From NCBI RefSeq assembly GCF_023147505.1, contig NZ_JAHXPB010000001.1, positions 620,001 through 684,000 of the forward strand: a stretch of DNA of 64,000 nt, given 5' to 3'. The notes beneath the pieces were generated by a model. The model was not told the origin of the DNA. It searched no databases and was given only the letters and a program-made list of their open reading frames with translations. Below are positions 15,045 to 23,723 of the stretch, one piece after another; the first letter of the stretch is position 1; each line of letters opens with the position of its first letter. The translations under genes and the position numbers were made by a program. Source of the DNA: Brevundimonas sp. EYE_349. GTDB lineage: Bacteria; Pseudomonadota; Alphaproteobacteria; Caulobacterales; Caulobacteraceae.

Positions 15045-18000
15045 TCAGGCCTCCGCTATCGGCTTTTCGCCGCCGTCGCGCATCTCCTGGGCTTCCCATT
15101 CCTCGATCTTGCGCGCCGTCCATTCGGGCGACTTGGTGAAGCGCGCCAGGACGCCATAGATCACCGGCACCACGAACAGGGTCAGGACGGTGGCGAAGAT
15201 GGCTCCGGTGAAGATCACCACCCCGATGGTCTGGCGGCTTCCGGCGCCCGCACCCTGCCACAGCACCAGCGGCAAGGCGCCGAATGCGGTGGCGATGGAG
15301 GTCATGATGATCGGGCGAAGGCGCAACGACGAGGATTCGATGATCGCCTCGCGGATCGACCGGCCCTGATCGCGCAGCTGGTTTGCGAATTCCACGATCA
15401 GAATGCCGTTCTTGGCCGCCACCCCGATCAGGATGATCAAACCGATCTGGCTGTAGATGTTCAGGCTGGACCCCGCCATCAAAAGGCCGAACAGACCGCC
15501 CGCCGCCGCCAGCGGCACCGTCAGCATGATGACCGCCGGCGTGATCCAGCTTTCGAACTGCGCCGCCAGCACCAGGAAGACCAAAAGCAGCGCCAGGCCG
15601 AAGGCCGCGACGACCGCCCCGCCCGCTTCCTGCTGGTCGCGCGCGGCGCCGCCCCACTGGACCACGACCCCGCCTTGCGGCTGTTTGGCCGCCTCGGCGC
15701 CCAGGAACTGCACCGCGTCGTCGATGGTCGTGCCGGGGTTCAGATCGGCCTGAAGCGTGATGGCCCGCTGGCGATCCAGACGCCGCCGATCCGGCGTGTC
15801 GCCGCTGGTCTTTGTCGTAACCACGGCCGACAGCGGCACCAGCTGTCCGCCGCCGGTCGCGACATAGAGAGCCTCCAGGTCCGAAACCTCGCGCCGGTTC
15901 TCCCGCTCGGTCTGCAGGATGACGTCATACTCCTGACCGCCCTTGATATAGGTCGTGGCGCGGCGAGAGCCGAACATGGTCTCCAGGGTTCGGCCGATGG
16001 ACTGTGACGATACGCCCAGCGCCGCCGCCTTCTGCGGATCGACGTCGACCAGCAGGCGGGGCGAGTTGGGCTCATAGTTCAGGCGCGGACGCGAGAAGCC
16101 AGGGTTGCCTTGGGCCGCCGTCAGGATCGGCTGAAGCCAGTTGTAGATCTGCTGATAATCGCTGCCCGTGGCGATCAGCTCGATGGAGTTGGAATTGCCG
16201 CCGCCGCGCTGGAAGGCGCCGGGCGTGGAGGCGTTGACCTGGGCGTCCGTCTGGCCGCGCAGCTTGCCGTTCAGCTCCTGCGCGATCTGGGCGGCCGAAC
16301 GGTCCCGCTTGGACCAGTCAGCCAGGGTCAGCACCGCATTGCCCGAGTTGAAGCCGCTGCCGCCGAAGCCCGGCGCGGACACCAGATAGCTGTCCGCTTC
16401 GCCGCTGGCCTTATATTCGGCCAGCAACGGCTCCAGCCCCAGCATGATCTTGCGGGTGTAGTCGAAGCCCGCGCCTTCCGGTCCGGCGACGCGCACGGTG
16501 ACGCGCCCGCGATCCTCGTCCGGCACCAGTTCGTTGGGCAGCAGCAGGAATATGCCCCCCGCCCCCGCCGCCACCAGCAGGATCAGGGCGCCCACCCCGA
16601 TCACGGCGATCCGACGCCCCAGCAGCATGTCCAGCGAGCGTGAGTAAGACGACTTCAGGCGATCCATGCCCCAGTCGACCCGGCGCGCGATCCAGCCGCC
16701 GGTCTGGGCCGGCTTCAGAATCTTGGACGCCAGCATCGGCGACAGGCTCAGCGCCAGGAAGGCCGAGAAGGCCACAGCCGCCGCGATGGCCGCCGCCAGC
16801 TCCACGAACAGACGCCCGACGTATCCCGGCAGGAAAAGCAGCGGCGCGAACACCGACAAGAGCACGATGGTCGTGGCCACCACGGCGAAAAACACCTGAC
16901 GCGCCCCGCGCTCGGCCGCGACCAGCGGCGGCTCGCCGTGATCCAACCGCCGCTGGATATTTTCGACCACCACGATGGCGTCGTCCACCACCAGGCCGAT
17001 GGCCAGCACCAGGGCCAGCAGCGTCAGCAGGTTCAGCGAGAACCCCAGCGGGGCCAGCACGATGAAGGTCGCCAGCAGGCAGATGGGCGCGACGATCGAC
17101 GGGATCAGCGCAGCCCGCAAACTGCCCAGGAAGATGAAATTGACCAGGGCCACCAGCGCCATCGAAATGCCGATGGTGATCCACACCTCGTCGATGGCGT
17201 GAGAGGTGAAGACAGAGTTGTCCGAGCCGATCTCGATGGTCACGCCGGGCGGAAGGGTGGGCCGGATCTGATCGATCATCTTGTGAACGCCGTCGGAGAT
17301 GGCCAGGTCGTTCGACTGGGCCTGGCGCGTCACGGCCAGGCCGATCTGATCCATGCCGTTGCCCCGGAAAAGGCGACGATCCTCTTCGGGCGCCTCCTCG
17401 ACCCGCGCGATGTCGCCCAACCGGGTGACATAGGTGGGCTGGCCCTGGATGATGGCCGAGGAACCGCTGCCCGTGCCGGTGGCGACCGAAGCCGAGGCCG
17501 AGGCCGACCCGCGCGTGCCGATGGGCAACTGGCGAAAATCGTCGGGCCGGGCGTAGGTGCGCGCCACGCGCACGGTGTAGTTCTTGGCCGTGGATTCCAG
17601 CGATCCGGCCGGAAGCTCGACGTTCTGGTTGGTCAGGGCCATCTCGACGTCGTTGACCGTCAGTCCACGCGCCGCCATGGCCGCCGAATCCAGCCAAATC
17701 CGCATCGAATAGCGCTGCTCGCCATAGATGTTCACCTGGGCCACGCCCGGCACCGTCGCCATCCGGTCGACCAGATAGCGGTCGGCGTAGTCGGTCAGCT
17801 GAAGCCGGTTCATGCTGGTCGAGCGCAGGAACACGATGATGATCGGCTGGCTGTCGGAATCGGCCTTGGCCACCTCGGGCGGGTCGGCCTGGTCCGGCAG
17901 TCGGCCGACCACGCGGCTGACACGGTCGCGCACGTCGTTGGCGGCGTCGTCGATGTTTCGATCCAGAGAGAACTCGATGTTGACGCTGGAGCGACCGTCG

Positions 18001-18254
18001 CGGCTGGTGGAGTTGATCCGCTCCACCCCCTGGATCCCGGCGATCTGTTGTTCCACCGGCTCGGTGATACGGCTCTCGATCACTTCAGCCGAGGCGCCGG
18101 CGTAGCTGGTGTTGACCGACACGATGGGCGGATCGACATCGGGCAGTTCGCGCACAGGCAGGAAGAAGAAGGCCGCCGCGCCGATCACGCACAGCACGAT
18201 GGCGGCGACGGCCGCGAAGACCGGCCGCCGGACCGAGACATCGGACAGCATCAT
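15045..18254 (-). CDS. RND multidrug efflux transporter, inner-membrane permease
   Basis: A 1069-residue AcrB/MexF-like hydrophobe-amphiphile efflux pump. TM1 starts VFAAVAAIVLCVIGAAAFFFLPVRELPDVDPP, with the porter motif TSYAGASAEVIE, a proton-relay helix VLAIGLVVDDAIVVVENIQRR containing paired Asp, and C-terminal ILIGVAAKNGILIVEFA. It exports hydrophobic compounds using the proton gradient. It overlaps the adaptor gene by 4 bases. No outer-membrane channel or dedicated regulator is adjacent, so it probably uses a channel encoded elsewhere. The substrate is unknown. Confidence 0.93.
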   Translation of the reverse strand: MMLSDVSVRRPVFAAVAAIVLCVIGAAAFFFLPVRELPDVDPPIVSVNTSYAGASAEVIESRITEPVEQQIAGIQGVERINSTSRDGRSSVNIEFSLDRNIDDAANDVRDRVSRVVGRLPDQADPPEVAKADSDSQPIIIVFLRSTSMNRLQLTDYADRYLVDRMATVPGVAQVNIYGEQRYSMRIWLDSAAMAARGLTVNDVEMALTNQNVELPAGSLESTAKNYTVRVARTYARPDDFRQLPIGTRGSASASASVATGTGSGSSAIIQGQPTYVTRLGDIARVEEAPEEDRRLFRGNGMDQIGLAVTRQAQSNDLAISDGVHKMIDQIRPTLPPGVTIEIGSDNSVFTSHAIDEVWITIGISMALVALVNFIFLGSLRAALIPSIVAPICLLATFIVLAPLGFSLNLLTLLALVLAIGLVVDDAIVVVENIQRRLDHGEPPLVAAERGARQVFFAVVATTIVLLSVFAPLLFLPGYVGRLFVELAAAIAAAVAFSAFLALSLSPMLASKILKPAQTGGWIARRVDWGMDRLKSSYSRSLDMLLGRRIAVIGVGALILLVAAGAGGIFLLLPNELVPDEDRGRVTVRVAGPEGAGFDYTRKIMLGLEPLLAEYKASGEADSYLVSAPGFGGSGFNSGNAVLTLADWSKRDRSAAQIAQELNGKLRGQTDAQVNASTPGAFQRGGGNSNSIELIATGSDYQQIYNWLQPILTAAQGNPGFSRPRLNYEPNSPRLLVDVDPQKAAALGVSSQSIGRTLETMFGSRRATTYIKGGQEYDVILQTERENRREVSDLEALYVATGGGQLVPLSAVVTTKTSGDTPDRRRLDRQRAITLQADLNPGTTIDDAVQFLGAEAAKQPQGGVVVQWGGAARDQQEAGGAVVAAFGLALLLVFLVLAAQFESWITPAVIMLTVPLAAAGGLFGLLMAGSSLNIYSQIGLIILIGVAAKNGILIVEFANQLRDQGRSIREAIIESSSLRLRPIIMTSIATAFGALPLVLWQGAGAGSRQTIGVVIFTGAIFATVLTLFVVPVIYGVLARFTKSPEWTARKIEEWEAQEMRDGGEKPIAEA

Positions 18255-19393
18255 TGGGCGGCGCCCGACTTGCGCTGCGCCCCGGCCACGCTGACGGGCG
18301 CGCCTGGCTGGATGCGGTTCAGGCCCGAACCCACGATCCGCTCGCCGGGCTCGACGCCCGACAGGATTTCCACAAAGCCGTTTTCGACAGCGCCGGTCTC
18401 GACCTCGACCCGCTGGGCGGTCGAACCGTTCTGACCGGGCGCGATGCGATAGACGAAGGCGCCGGAGCCCTCATACTGCACCGCCGCTTCCGGCGCCGCG
18501 GCCGTCTGGCGCTGGCCCTGCTGCACCACGACACGCAGCAGCATTCCGGGTCGTATACGGCCGCCGGGATTGGGGAATTCCGCGCGGGCGGTGGCGGCGC
18601 GCGTCGCCTCGTTGACGCGCGTATCGATAAGGGCGATCCGCCCCTGGAACGGCGCATCGCCATAGGCGTCGGCCGTCGCGGTGATCGCTGCGCCCGGCTG
18701 CAGCAGGTTCAGATACCGCTCGGGCAAGGGGAAATCGACGCGAATGGTCGAGGTGTCGTCTAGGGTCGCGATCACCGCGCCCGGATTGATCAGGGTGCCG
18801 GGCGTCACGGTCGTCAGGCCCATCCGACCGGCGAACGGGGCGCGGATCACCCGGTCGCCGCGCCGCGCCTGCGCCGCCTGCAGCGAGGCGCGCGCGGTCT
18901 CCAGACCCGTCTCCGCCTGCTCCAGCATGACCTGAGGGGCCACGCCGCGATCAGCCAGCGCCTTGTAGCGATCATATTCGCGCTGGGCCTGATTGACGTT
19001 GGCGCGCGCCTCGATGATGGCGGCGTCCTCTTCGCGCGCCTGCAACTCGACCAGCGGCGCGCCCGCCGACACCAGCTGACCATCGGTGAACAGGACCCGC
19101 GTGATCAGTTCCGTAGTGGACGATGTGACATTGACCGAGCGCTGGCCGCGCGCCACGCCCAGCACCCGGATCTGATCCGAGAACGGACGCTGGGTCACCA
19201 CGGCTTCCGACACCTGCTGCCCCCCCCTGCGTCCGCCGCCCGCGCCCGGCCCTTGGGCCGACTTGTCGTTGGAGGTGGCCACCTTGACCACGGCGGCGAC
19301 GACCATCAGCGCCAGAAAAATCGCGGCGGCGACGAGGAAGAAGTGACGTTTGATCACGCGGCGGAACTCTCGATCAGGGGACGCCGCATGCAT
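18251..19393 (-). CDS. RND efflux periplasmic adaptor subunit
   Basis: A 380-residue membrane fusion protein with one N-terminal transmembrane anchor (HFFLVAAAIFLALMVVAAVVKVA) and no lipobox. Lipoyl-type halves (VTSSTTELITRVLFTDGQLVSAGAPLVEL and VIRAPFAGRMGLTTVTPGT) flank an alpha hairpin rich in Ala, Gln and Arg, followed by a beta barrel. It links the pump to an outer-membrane channel. It is cotranscribed with the pump gene downstream. A perfect palindrome lies 54 bases upstream of the start (19447-19465). Confidence 0.9.
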   Translation of the reverse strand: MHAASPDREFRRVIKRHFFLVAAAIFLALMVVAAVVKVATSNDKSAQGPGAGGGRRGGQQVSEAVVTQRPFSDQIRVLGVARGQRSVNVTSSTTELITRVLFTDGQLVSAGAPLVELQAREEDAAIIEARANVNQAQREYDRYKALADRGVAPQVMLEQAETGLETARASLQAAQARRGDRVIRAPFAGRMGLTTVTPGTLINPGAVIATLDDTSTIRVDFPLPERYLNLLQPGAAITATADAYGDAPFQGRIALIDTRVNEATRAATARAEFPNPGGRIRPGMLLRVVVQQGQRQTAAAPEAAVQYEGSGAFVYRIAPGQNGSTAQRVEVETGAVENGFVEILSGVEPGERIVGSGLNRIQPGAPVSVAGAQRKSGAAQ

Positions 19394-19446
19394 TACCGGC
19401 TAATGCGGCTTGCGCAACGTAATCCGACACTAACGCGCCAGGCGCA

Positions 19447-19465
19447 GATTTCCGTCGCGGAAATC
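19447..19465. promoter_or_regulatory. Perfect 8-bp inverted repeat upstream of the RND adaptor
   Basis: GATTTCCG and CGGAAATC flank a 3-base spacer (19447-19454, 19458-19465), 54 bases before the adaptor ATG and just after the outer-membrane-like gene. Neither strand has a T tract next to it, so an operator is more likely than a terminator. Pumps of this family are usually under TetR- or MarR-type repressors that bind sites of this size. Confidence 0.45.
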
Positions 19466-19470
19466 CGCCC

Positions 19471-20232
19471 TTAGAACCGACGCCAGATCGCGATGACCGG
19501 GCCATGGGCGACCGGCGTCTCGCGGCCTGCGACGGTTTGCCGCCATCCGCCCTGCAGGCTCCAGGCCCCCAGGTCGCGCACCACCGACGCCTCCATCGAC
19601 AGCCAGCGGGCGCCGCCGTCCGCCGCCCCGCCAAAGACCTGGCCAAGCGCCATCCAGCCGCGGCCGAACCGCGCGCCCGCCGTGGCGTCGATCCGCGTCT
19701 CGTCGGGCAGACCGTCGCGCAGACGCCGCGCGGCCTGAACCTCCACGAACGACTGCTGCATCCCCCATCGCGGCCCCAGCGACCGGCCCGCCGACAACCG
19801 CGCCTCCCAGTCGTGTTCGCCCACGCCCGGCGGTGCATAGTCCGCGTTCCGCCCCTTCCCGGCCCGGCTGTAGCCGCCGTAAAGGCTGATGGCGTTTCTG
19901 TCGTCGCGAAACACCTGCCAGGTCGCGCCGATCTCGATGGGACCGCGCCCCTCATACTCGACGAAAGCGTCCTCGCCCTCCTGCCAGTCGGCCTTCAGCT
20001 GCAGGGTGAGCCGATCCGTCGCCCCGTATTCGGCGAACAGGCCCAGGCGCGCATCGCGTCGCACGGCCGCCAAGGCCATCTCGTCGCCGGACGGATCGAA
20101 ACCGCTGTCGGCCTTCAGACGCTCGTATTTGACAATGGCCTGGCCCTGCCCCTTGGGCTGGACCCAGGCGCCGGCATGGGCCGTCTGGGCGACGCCGAGG
20201 GACAGGACGCCCCCCGCCGCCGCCAGGATCAG
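19471..20232 (-). CDS. Outer-membrane/periplasmic beta-rich protein, unknown function
   Basis: From about 20232 the frame encodes a signal-peptide-like stretch (LILAAAGGVLSLGVAQTAHA) and then about 230 residues with alternating polar and aromatic positions, e.g. RLTLQLKADWQEG and AISLYGGYSRAG, ending in IWRRF. A terminal Phe and this pattern fit an outer-membrane beta barrel. The start is a problem: no ATG, GTG or TTG lies near; the only in-frame ATG (20433) is 200 bases inside the aldolase gene. CTG at 20232-20230 overlaps the aldolase TGA as CTGA, so a coupled CTG start is possible. Confidence 0.6.
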   Translation of the reverse strand: MILAAAGGVLSLGVAQTAHAGAWVQPKGQGQAIVKYERLKADSGFDPSGDEMALAAVRRDARLGLFAEYGATDRLTLQLKADWQEGEDAFVEYEGRGPIEIGATWQVFRDDRNAISLYGGYSRAGKGRNADYAPPGVGEHDWEARLSAGRSLGPRWGMQQSFVEVQAARRLRDGLPDETRIDATAGARFGRGWMALGQVFGGAADGGARWLSMEASVVRDLGAWSLQGGWRQTVAGRETPVAHGPVIAIWRRF

Positions 20233-20993
20233 GCGTCGTAGCCCGGCGACCTGCGCTCCAGTTGCCGCAGCGCGCCCGGCCAGGCCAGCGCCGAGACGAA
20301 GCCGATCCCTCGTCCCTGCTCCTTGGTCTCCTCCTGCGCCGCATCCGGGGCCAGCAGCACGTGCTCGCGCCCGCCCGACAACGCCGCCACCTGCTGCGCG
20401 CAGGCCCTTTCCAGGAAGAAGATGCCGATCCATGCCTGCGCCGCCGTCTCCCCGACCGCCAGCGTGCCGTGGTTGCGCAGCAGCATCAACGGTTTATCCC
20501 CCAGGTCGGCGACCAGACGTTCGCGTTCGTCGTGATGCAAGGCCAACCCCTCGTACCCATGATACGCAACCTGATGCTGCAGTAAACAGGCGTTCTGGCT
20601 GATCGGCAGCAAACCCTCCGCCTGGGCGGCGACGCCGACGCCGCCGACTGTGTGCAGGTGGATGACGAACTTGGCGTCTTCGCGCGCGGCATGGACCGCC
20701 GAATGGATGGTGAAGCCGGCCGGATTGATGAAGCTGGTCGTGTCCTGAACGATATTGCCTTCCAGATCGACCTTCACCAGCGACGAGGCGGTGATCTCGT
20801 CGAAGTAGAAGCCGTAGGGATTGATCAGGAAATGATGTTCCGGCCCCGGTACGCGCGCCGAGGTATGGGTGAAGATCATGTCGTCCCAGCCGTGCAGCGC
20901 GACCAGCCGATAGAGGGCCGCCAGCTCGACCCGCACCTGCCATTCGGCCTCCGACACGCGGGACTTGATCGAGGGATTTGCACCGTCCGCCAT
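20229..20993 (-). CDS. Class II aldolase/adducin family protein
   Basis: A 254-residue protein with the class II aldolase fold: LHGWDDMIFTHTSARVPG, a metal site HLHTVGGVGV, LLQHQVAYHGYEG and LLRNHGTLAVG with the C-terminal metal His. Relatives include fuculose-phosphate aldolase, ribulose-phosphate epimerase and adducin-like proteins; this longer form (about 250 residues) is the COG0235 group of uncertain substrate. The ATG at 20993 follows a strong AGGAGG; an upstream ATG at 21014 includes the ribosome site and was rejected. The next gene begins at or before its stop codon. Confidence 0.85.
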   Translation of the reverse strand: MADGANPSIKSRVSEAEWQVRVELAALYRLVALHGWDDMIFTHTSARVPGPEHHFLINPYGFYFDEITASSLVKVDLEGNIVQDTTSFINPAGFTIHSAVHAAREDAKFVIHLHTVGGVGVAAQAEGLLPISQNACLLQHQVAYHGYEGLALHHDERERLVADLGDKPLMLLRNHGTLAVGETAAQAWIGIFFLERACAQQVAALSGGREHVLLAPDAAQEETKEQGRGIGFVSALAWPGALRQLERRSPGYDA

Positions 20994-21106
20994 GGTTTCC
21001 TCCTGCCTCTGCATGGGCGTTTGGACAGACCGTCTCCCTCGCGGCGCGCGGCGTCAAGTGCGCGCGCCAAGACTGACGCAGCGTCATCTTGACCGCCCGA
21101 ACGTGG

Positions 21107-21122
21107 TTAACCCGGTCTTTAC
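21107..21122 (+). promoter_or_regulatory. CtrA-like site upstream of DUF2336 gene 1
   Basis: TTAA-N7-TTTAC (21107-21122) differs from the Caulobacter CtrA consensus TTAA-N7-TTAAC at one base. It sits 50-65 bases before the GTG start, at a promoter position. The same TTAAC-N6-TTTAC form occurs at the second DUF2336 gene. Confidence 0.4.
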
Positions 21123-21171
21123 GACGCCAGCTTAAGGGTATGCGCGTCCATCGACGGTTCGGGGAGCCGCT

Positions 21172-22299
21172 GTGTCTGTCGTTCAACTCGAGCCGGCCCG
21201 CGATGGCTGGGACGACCGCACCGTGGCGCAGCTGCTGACCCTAGCCAGCAGCCGCTCGGCCGAGGATCGCCAGCGCCTTCTGCTCAAGGTGACCGGCCTG
21301 TGCGAGGCCGCGCCGCCGCCGCCCAGCGTCGCGCCGCTTCTCGCCGACATCTTCCTGACCCTGACCGCCCAGGCCGAACGCGACATCCGGCTGGCGCTGG
21401 CCGAACGGATCGCCAGCGCGGATTGGGCGCCGCCCGCCCTGGTCAACATGCTGGCGCTGGACGAGATCGAAATCGCCCGCCCCGTCATAACCTCCAGCCC
21501 CCTGCTGAAGGACGCCGACCTGATCCGCCTGCTGATCGAGGCGACGCTGGAGCATCAGATCGCCGTGGCCCGCCGTCCGCGCCTGTCGAGCGACATCTGC
21601 GACACCATCATCGACCGCGGCGAGGCGGTGACCATGACCGCCCTGGCCTCGAACCGCACCGCCCAGCTCAGCGAGGCGGCGATGCGCCGGCTGGTCGATC
21701 AGTCGCGCCGCGTCGCGGGCTTGCGCGCGCCCCTAACCCGTCACCCCCGCCTGAACCAGGATTTGGCGCAGGAACTGTATCAATGGGTGGGCCAGGCCCT
21801 GCGCCAATCCATCGGCGAACGCTTCCGCATCGACGACACCCAGTTGAACGCCGCCGTGCAGCAAGCCGCCGCCGTCGCGGTCGGCACGCCGGAGTGGCGC
21901 GCCGCTCCAACCAGCCGCCTGGCCGAAAACCGAGAGCGTTCCGAGATGGAGCGCCGCCTGGTGGACAAGCTGCAAGCCGCTGGCCAGCTGCGTCCCGGCC
22001 TTCTGGTCCGCGCCCTGCGCGAGCAGCGTTTCGAACTGTTCGAACAGGCCCTGGCCGTATTGGGCGGCTTCAGCGACGGCCAGGTCCGCCAGGCCATGCG
22101 CGCCCCCACCGCCGAGCCGCTCTATCTGGCCTGTATCGCGGTCGGGGTGGACAAGGCCGTCTTCTCCTCCCTGCTGATAGAGGTGCGAAAGCTGACCGGC
22201 GGTCTGCCCGGCGACGGCGGCTGGACCGCCACGCCGATGAACGCCCATTCCGCCGCCCGCGCCTTCCGTCAGATGATGCAAAACCCCGCGATCGTTTGA
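21172..22299 (+). CDS. DUF2336 domain protein 1
   Basis: A 375-residue, all-helical, leucine/alanine-rich soluble protein of the DUF2336 family, with HEAT-like helix pairs ([69 protein letters not shown]). No enzymatic motif is seen. DUF2336 is frequent in Caulobacterales and related alphaproteobacteria; its function is not established. The start is GTG at 21172 after GGGGAG. NAD kinase follows 31 bases later in the same direction. A second DUF2336 gene lies at 23724-24863. Confidence 0.85.
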   Translation: MSVVQLEPARDGWDDRTVAQLLTLASSRSAEDRQRLLLKVTGLCEAAPPPPSVAPLLADIFLTLTAQAERDIRLALAERIASADWAPPALVNMLALDEIEIARPVITSSPLLKDADLIRLLIEATLEHQIAVARRPRLSSDICDTIIDRGEAVTMTALASNRTAQLSEAAMRRLVDQSRRVAGLRAPLTRHPRLNQDLAQELYQWVGQALRQSIGERFRIDDTQLNAAVQQAAAVAVGTPEWRAAPTSRLAENRERSEMERRLVDKLQAAGQLRPGLLVRALREQRFELFEQALAVLGGFSDGQVRQAMRAPTAEPLYLACIAVGVDKAVFSSLLIEVRKLTGGLPGDGGWTATPMNAHSAARAFRQMMQNPAIV

Positions 22300-22330
22300 C
22301 TTCGCCGCCAAGCTCGGCTCACGTCGCGCC

Positions 22331-23125
22331 GTGACCCAGATCCGGCCTTCTCAGACCACGACTACCCCCGCACTAGCCTTCGTGGCCAGCGACCGACCTG
22401 AGGCTCAGGAGGCCCGGGCGGCCCTGACCGCGCGCTATGGCGCCGTGCCGGAAGAGAACGCCGACGTCATCGTGGCCCTGGGCGGCGACGGCCAGATGCT
22501 GGAGACGCTGCATGGGAATATGCGCCGTCGCACCCCGGTCTATGGCATGAACCGCGGTTCGGTCGGCTTCCTGATGAACGACTACGAGGAAGACGGGCTG
22601 CTGGAGCGGATCACAACCGCCGAACGCACCACCATCCACCCCCTTCAGATGGACGCCTGGACCGAGGCGGGCGAGGTCCACACCGGCCTGGCCATCAACG
22701 AGGTCTCGCTGCTGCGCCAGACCCGCCAGAGCGCCAAGCTCAGGATCACGGTCGACGATCGGGTGCGGCTGGAGGAACTGTCCTGCGACGGCTGTCTGGT
22801 GGCCACCCCCGCCGGATCGACCGCCTATAACCTATCGGCCCATGGCCCGATCATTCCGCTGGACGCCCGCATTCTGGCCCTGACGCCGATCAGCGCCTTC
22901 CGCCCCCGCCGCTGGCGCGGGGCCCTGCTGTCCCACGGCGCGCGCGTGCGATTCGACGTGCTGGAGGCCGATAAACGCCCGGTCTCCGCCACGGCCGACA
23001 ATTTCGAGGTCCGGCGCGTCGCCCGGGTCGAGGTGCGCGAGCGGCGCGACGTGGCCCTGACCATGCTGTTCGACGCCGGCCGGTCGTTCGACGAGCGCGT
23101 GATCGCCGAACAGTTCGCCAACTGA
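22331..23125 (+). CDS. nadK: NAD kinase
   Basis: A 264-residue NAD kinase with the ATP-binding GGDG motif at residues 51-54, the NE-containing segment [17 protein letters not shown], and the conserved [23 protein letters not shown]. It phosphorylates NAD to NADP. The length matches the short alphaproteobacterial form. The start is GTG at 22331, which begins MTQIRPSQT. It is cotranscribed with the DUF2336 gene and probably with the Hpt gene, 60 bases downstream. Confidence 0.95.
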   Translation: MTQIRPSQTTTTPALAFVASDRPEAQEARAALTARYGAVPEENADVIVALGGDGQMLETLHGNMRRRTPVYGMNRGSVGFLMNDYEEDGLLERITTAERTTIHPLQMDAWTEAGEVHTGLAINEVSLLRQTRQSAKLRITVDDRVRLEELSCDGCLVATPAGSTAYNLSAHGPIIPLDARILALTPISAFRPRRWRGALLSHGARVRFDVLEADKRPVSATADNFEVRRVARVEVRERRDVALTMLFDAGRSFDERVIAEQFAN

Positions 23126-23185
23126 CTGGTGACGGCTTCTTAAGCCAAGCCCGTTAGCGTCCGCGAAAGACCTATGGAGCCCGCC

Positions 23186-23662
23186 ATGAGCAACCCGGCG
23201 CAAATCACCCCTCCGACCAACGCCCTGCGCCTGAAGGTCGGCGGCGGTTTCGGCATCAACGCCGACGCCATCGCCAAGGCCGAAGAGGCGCTGAAGGCCA
23301 TGTCGGCCCAGTTCGGCCAGTGGCTGAACGACGAGATCGTCAAGCTGGACCAGGCCCAGGCCGACATCCGCGACCAGGGCTACACGCCCGCCACCGCCGA
23401 GGCCCTGTACTTCCGCGCCCACGATCTGAAGGGCCTGGGCACGACCTATGAGTATCCGCTGGTGACCCGGATCGCCGGTTCGCTGTGCAAGATGCTGGAC
23501 GACGCAGAACGTCGGATGTCGGCGCCCCTTCCGATTTTGGACGCCCATATCGACGCCATTCGCGCCGTGGTCCGCGACCAGATCAAGACCGACGAACACC
23601 CCACCGGCCGCGACTTGGCCGAAACGCTGGAGCAGCGGGTCGCCCAGCATCTGGCGGGCTGA
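23186..23662 (+). CDS. Stand-alone Hpt (histidine phosphotransfer) protein
   Basis: A 158-residue protein with a helical Hpt domain; the phospho-acceptor is His79 in YFRAHDLKGLGTTY, preceded by a four-helix-bundle segment (IAKAEEALKAMSAQFGQWLNDEIVKL). It would shuttle phosphate between a hybrid kinase and a response regulator. The N-terminal 15 residues are Pro/Thr-rich. The ATG at 23186 has GGAG just upstream; an ATG four codons earlier is also possible. No cognate kinase is adjacent, though a hybrid kinase is encoded at 61930-63750. Confidence 0.88.
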   Translation: MSNPAQITPPTNALRLKVGGGFGINADAIAKAEEALKAMSAQFGQWLNDEIVKLDQAQADIRDQGYTPATAEALYFRAHDLKGLGTTYEYPLVTRIAGSLCKMLDDAERRMSAPLPILDAHIDAIRAVVRDQIKTDEHPTGRDLAETLEQRVAQHLAG

Positions 23663-23683
23663 CCGAAGCCGAAGACCGCAAGT

Positions 23684-23712
23684 AAAAAGGCCCGCCGTTC
23701 GGCGGGCCCTTT
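23684..23712. terminator. Bidirectional Rho-independent terminator
   Basis: An 8-bp GC stem, GGCCCGCC/GGCGGGCC (23689-23696, 23701-23708), with a GTTC loop is flanked by A5 on the left and T3 on the right. It lies between the convergent Hpt and DUF2336 genes and can end transcripts from both sides. Confidence 0.85.
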
Positions 23713-23723
23713 GTCGTTGGCGA

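Noticed and set aside
16938-18434. Plus-strand frame opposite the RND pump gene
   Set aside because: Composition matches an antisense shadow (Asp, Gly, His, Arg), and the pump gene occupies the sense strand.
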